NCBI GenBank assembly: GCA_015680685.1
Contig: MNCI01003377.1
Coordinates: 547,604-609,603, forward strand
Source of the DNA: Gnetum montanum
Taxonomy: Eukaryota > Streptophyta > Gnetopsida > Gnetales > Gnetaceae
Reading direction: 5' to 3'
DNA: 62,000 nucleotides
Shown in pieces: positions 59,900 to 62,000 of the stretch; the first letter of the stretch is position 1; every line of letters begins with the position of its first letter. The notes under the pieces were generated by a model. That model was given only the letters and a program-made list of their open reading frames with translations, was not told the origin of the DNA and did not search any database. The translations under genes were made by a program, and so were the position numbers.

Positions 59900-60560
59900 C
59901 TTAGATTAGTCTCTACACATCTTTTCAGCACTTTCTCTAACTGGTCCAAGGCATGATCAAAACTTGCTCCGTAAGTGGAGAAGTCATCCATAAAGACTTC
60001 CACACCATTTCCTATTTGCTACCCGAATATGCTTAGAACTAAGTGTTAAAATGTGGTAGGGGCATTGCACAAGCCAAACGACATTTGTCTATATGCAAAT
60101 GTTCCCCAAGGACTAGTGAACATAGTCTTGGCTTGGTCTTCAGGGGCTATTTGTATTTGGTTATATTCGCCGTAGCCATCCAAAAAACTATAATAGCAAT
60201 GCCCTGCATTGTTTTTAAGATGTGGTCAAAAAATGGAAATGGAAAGTAATCCTTGAATGTTGCCATGTTTAGCAGCCTAAAATCTATGCACACCCTCCAT
60301 TTGCCTTCCTTTTTAGGCACGATTACTAAAGGGCTAACCCATTCACTATCAGCAATGGGGTATATGAACCTAGCCTTTAGAAGCTGTTTGATTTCTTCTT
60401 TTACTACTTGCTTCAACTTTGGGCTCAATCGCCTCTATGGTTGTTTTTGAGGCTTCATGGAGGAGGCAGTGTAAATACTATGCTGGCATATCCTAGGATC
60501 TATTCTAGTTAATTCTAGATATGACCAGGCGAAGGCTTTTGATCACTTTTTTATTACCTT
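59900..60560 (-). pseudogene. Reverse transcriptase of element 3
   Basis: 60428-60147: SPKLKQVVKEEIKQLLKARF, SEWVSPLVIVPKKEGKWRVC, IDFRLLNMATFKDYFPFPFF. The downstream FMDDFS box is at about 59977-60000 in another frame; a frameshift at about 60150 separates them. Confidence 0.85.
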
Positions 60561-60893
60561 GAGTAGACTTTCTTTTTGTTGCAAAGCAAGTCATGCATTG
60601 ATGATTTTCGATTTTCCATTCTTAAGAAATGTGTATTCCATACCGGTGAGCAATGGTTTTAGCTCTAGGGGCTCTTGTTTAAATTTCTTGGGAATTTCCA
60701 ACTTCCCCTAGTTGATGTTTTCTAAGTTAGGACTAGGAAGCTAGCGATGGACTTGCTCTAATGCATCAATGCTATCTATATAAGCACAAGTAAAACCCTC
60801 AGTTGGTTCCATATATATAAGTGAGCTGCTTTCTTGATCAACTATCTGCCACTGGGTGTCTTCTTGTCATGTGGCTACTGCATACAGGCACCT

Positions 60894-61370
60894 TTATATG
60901 TTGATCATTTGCACACACTGATTGCATGCAGGCAATGCTAAAATTTGCACAACCCATGATCTCTGCACGCAATTGCACCCTGTGTCACTGTATGCGATGC
61001 ATGGAACCTTCTTGTTTTTGATGTTTCCAAAATTTTTTTCCTTGGATATTTCTAGGGAAAGATCATGGATACCTAGGTGTGCATCGATAGTGCTTAGCCA
61101 TGCCCTTCCCATTATGATTGGAAAGTCCCCCTTACTGTTATTTACTTGGATCACCAGGAAGTCAGCTGGATATGACCACCTATAAACAATGGTAACAATG
61201 TTCTCCACTAATCCCAAGGGGAAAATGATGGATTGGTCAGCTAACTCTAAATGGAAATTACTCTTTTTCAATGGGGGCAGGTTCTAGGCCTTATACATTT
61301 CTTGGGATATTAGGTTGACATCGAAACCTGAATCCAAAAGAGCTTTGCATGACTCATTCCTAGTGATTTG
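60894..61370 (-). pseudogene. Aspartic protease and linker of element 3
   Basis: Catalytic LLDSG at about 61326-61340 is intact (CKALLDSGFDVNLIS). It is followed, after a stop at about 61280, by KSNFHLELADQSIIFPLGLV, YPADFLVIQV, GDFPIIMGRAWLSTIDAHLG and a linker to 60894. Confidence 0.8.
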
Positions 61371-62000
61371 TAGATAGATTAGGGGACTCGCAAGATCAGA
61401 GAATTTCCTAGGAAGGTGGCCAAATTTGATCCAATCAGTAATGACATGTGTTAACATGACCGTATGCATTGAATGCGGTGTTAAGTTCGAAGGGGGCTCC
61501 GAAGCTTTAGTTGATACAGAGGAGTCCAAAGACTCAGCCACTTGAGGTTGCAAAGGCTTGGTTGGACTGTTGGTTCTGAAGAAAGATATTTTCTTTGTAT
61601 GATTATTAGAACCAACAGTAGGTTGAGGATTAACAGCCCTTGTGGTCTTGCATTGCTGTGGTTGAGTAGGGAGTTCACCTTGCATTGTTGGAGCAGGTGG
61701 TAATGGAGCTATTGGTGGGAGAGATGTGGTCGGATTGGAAGGATGGTATACTTGTGGAATGTTGCCCCTAGGAGAGAGAGCCATATAGTACTAATGAGCT
61801 TGGTAGTAATGTTGGGGAGTAATGTGACCAACAGAGTCAAGTGGAGAGATCAGATGTTGCACGTAATATCCATATGGGTCTGGTTACCAGTAAGGATATT
61901 GTTGCCTTGGTGGTGGCATTCCCCATGATTGTGGGTGTTGCCAATATTGATGTTGCTTGATTGGTTGTGGTGGAGTTCCATTTGGATAATACGTTAAAGG
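61284..62000 (-). pseudogene. gag C-terminal region of element 3 (continues beyond the window)
   Basis: A 166-residue open frame (61784-61284) begins in a Pro/Gln/Ser-rich gag tail like those of elements 1 and 2 and runs on into the protease. Upstream to 62000 is further Pro/Gln/Tyr-rich coding. The gag core is outside the window. Confidence 0.7.

Larger units (their letters stand above)
55193..62000 (-). mobile_element. Element 3: Athila/Tat-like retrotransposon, 5' part beyond the window
   Basis: Minus-strand order within the window: gag C-terminus (62000-61400), protease (about 61370-61060), RT (about 60560-59900), RNase H (59874-59190), integrase (58980-57810), A-rich minisatellite (57600-57720), spacer containing an N gap, polypurine tract (56015-56029), 3' LTR (55193-56014). 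No clear extra ORF of the element 1/2 type lies between the gap and the LTR, so it is deleted, diverged or hidden in the gap. Confidence 0.85.

Overview
This is nuclear DNA of a land plant, probably a gymnosperm. The inference rests on one ordinary plant gene with very long, transposon-filled introns embedded in AT-rich DNA packed with nested LTR retrotransposons and L1-type LINE debris. Species cannot be named from the sequence alone. There is no bacterial-style operon, CRISPR array or rRNA gene.

The host gene (+ strand) encodes a leucine-rich-repeat (RNI-like) protein of the family I associate with Arabidopsis At4g23840. Six exons between 23109 and 28252 join in frame with consensus GT/AG borders (23109-23324, 23485-23639, 24016-24233, 26760-27372, 27457-27963, 28110-28252). 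A candidate first exon (9061-9113) lies 14 kb upstream at the edge of a CpG-rich patch (8835-9120) and matches the splice phase needed. If correct, the gene spans 19 kb, encodes 634 residues and has a first intron of about 14 kb holding a complete non-autonomous LTR element, a LINE remnant and SINE-like pieces.

Five copies of one Athila/Tat-like Ty3-gypsy family dominate the rest: an LTR end at 1-203; a 3'-terminal fragment on + (about 540-2789); element 1 at 10148-16104 (-), which has gag but no pol and perfect ATAGT target duplications; element 2 at 39471-52254 (-), 12.8 kb with gag, pol, an extra 3' ORF and perfect ATAGG duplications; and element 3 from 55193 to beyond the window end (-), interrupted by a 530-base N gap. 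The family shares TGATGA...TCATCA LTR ends, a U3 with clusters of CG-flanked palindromes upstream of a TATA box, a primer-binding site like the tRNA-Asp 3' end, and an extra ORF downstream of pol. In element 2 a second copy of the U3-type palindrome plus TATA block sits about 0.4 kb upstream of that ORF, as if it had its own promoter. This is the most novel-looking structure in the window.

Older layers are also present. A decayed chromovirus-like Ty3-gypsy element on + (about 39100-39470 continuing at 52255-55192) was split by element 2 and then cut by element 3. A decayed Ty1-copia element on - (31855-37150) has its 3' LTR fused to a LINE fragment. LINE reverse-transcriptase remnants lie at about 3050-6150 (+), 6400-7650 (+), 19430-20560 (-) and 31440-31855 (-). 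A 250-bp (AG)n microsatellite is at 31034-31282, and a tandem SINE-like array lies just downstream of the host gene.

None of the transposon reading frames is intact; most carry stops and frameshifts, many of the C-to-T type expected in methylated plant repeats.
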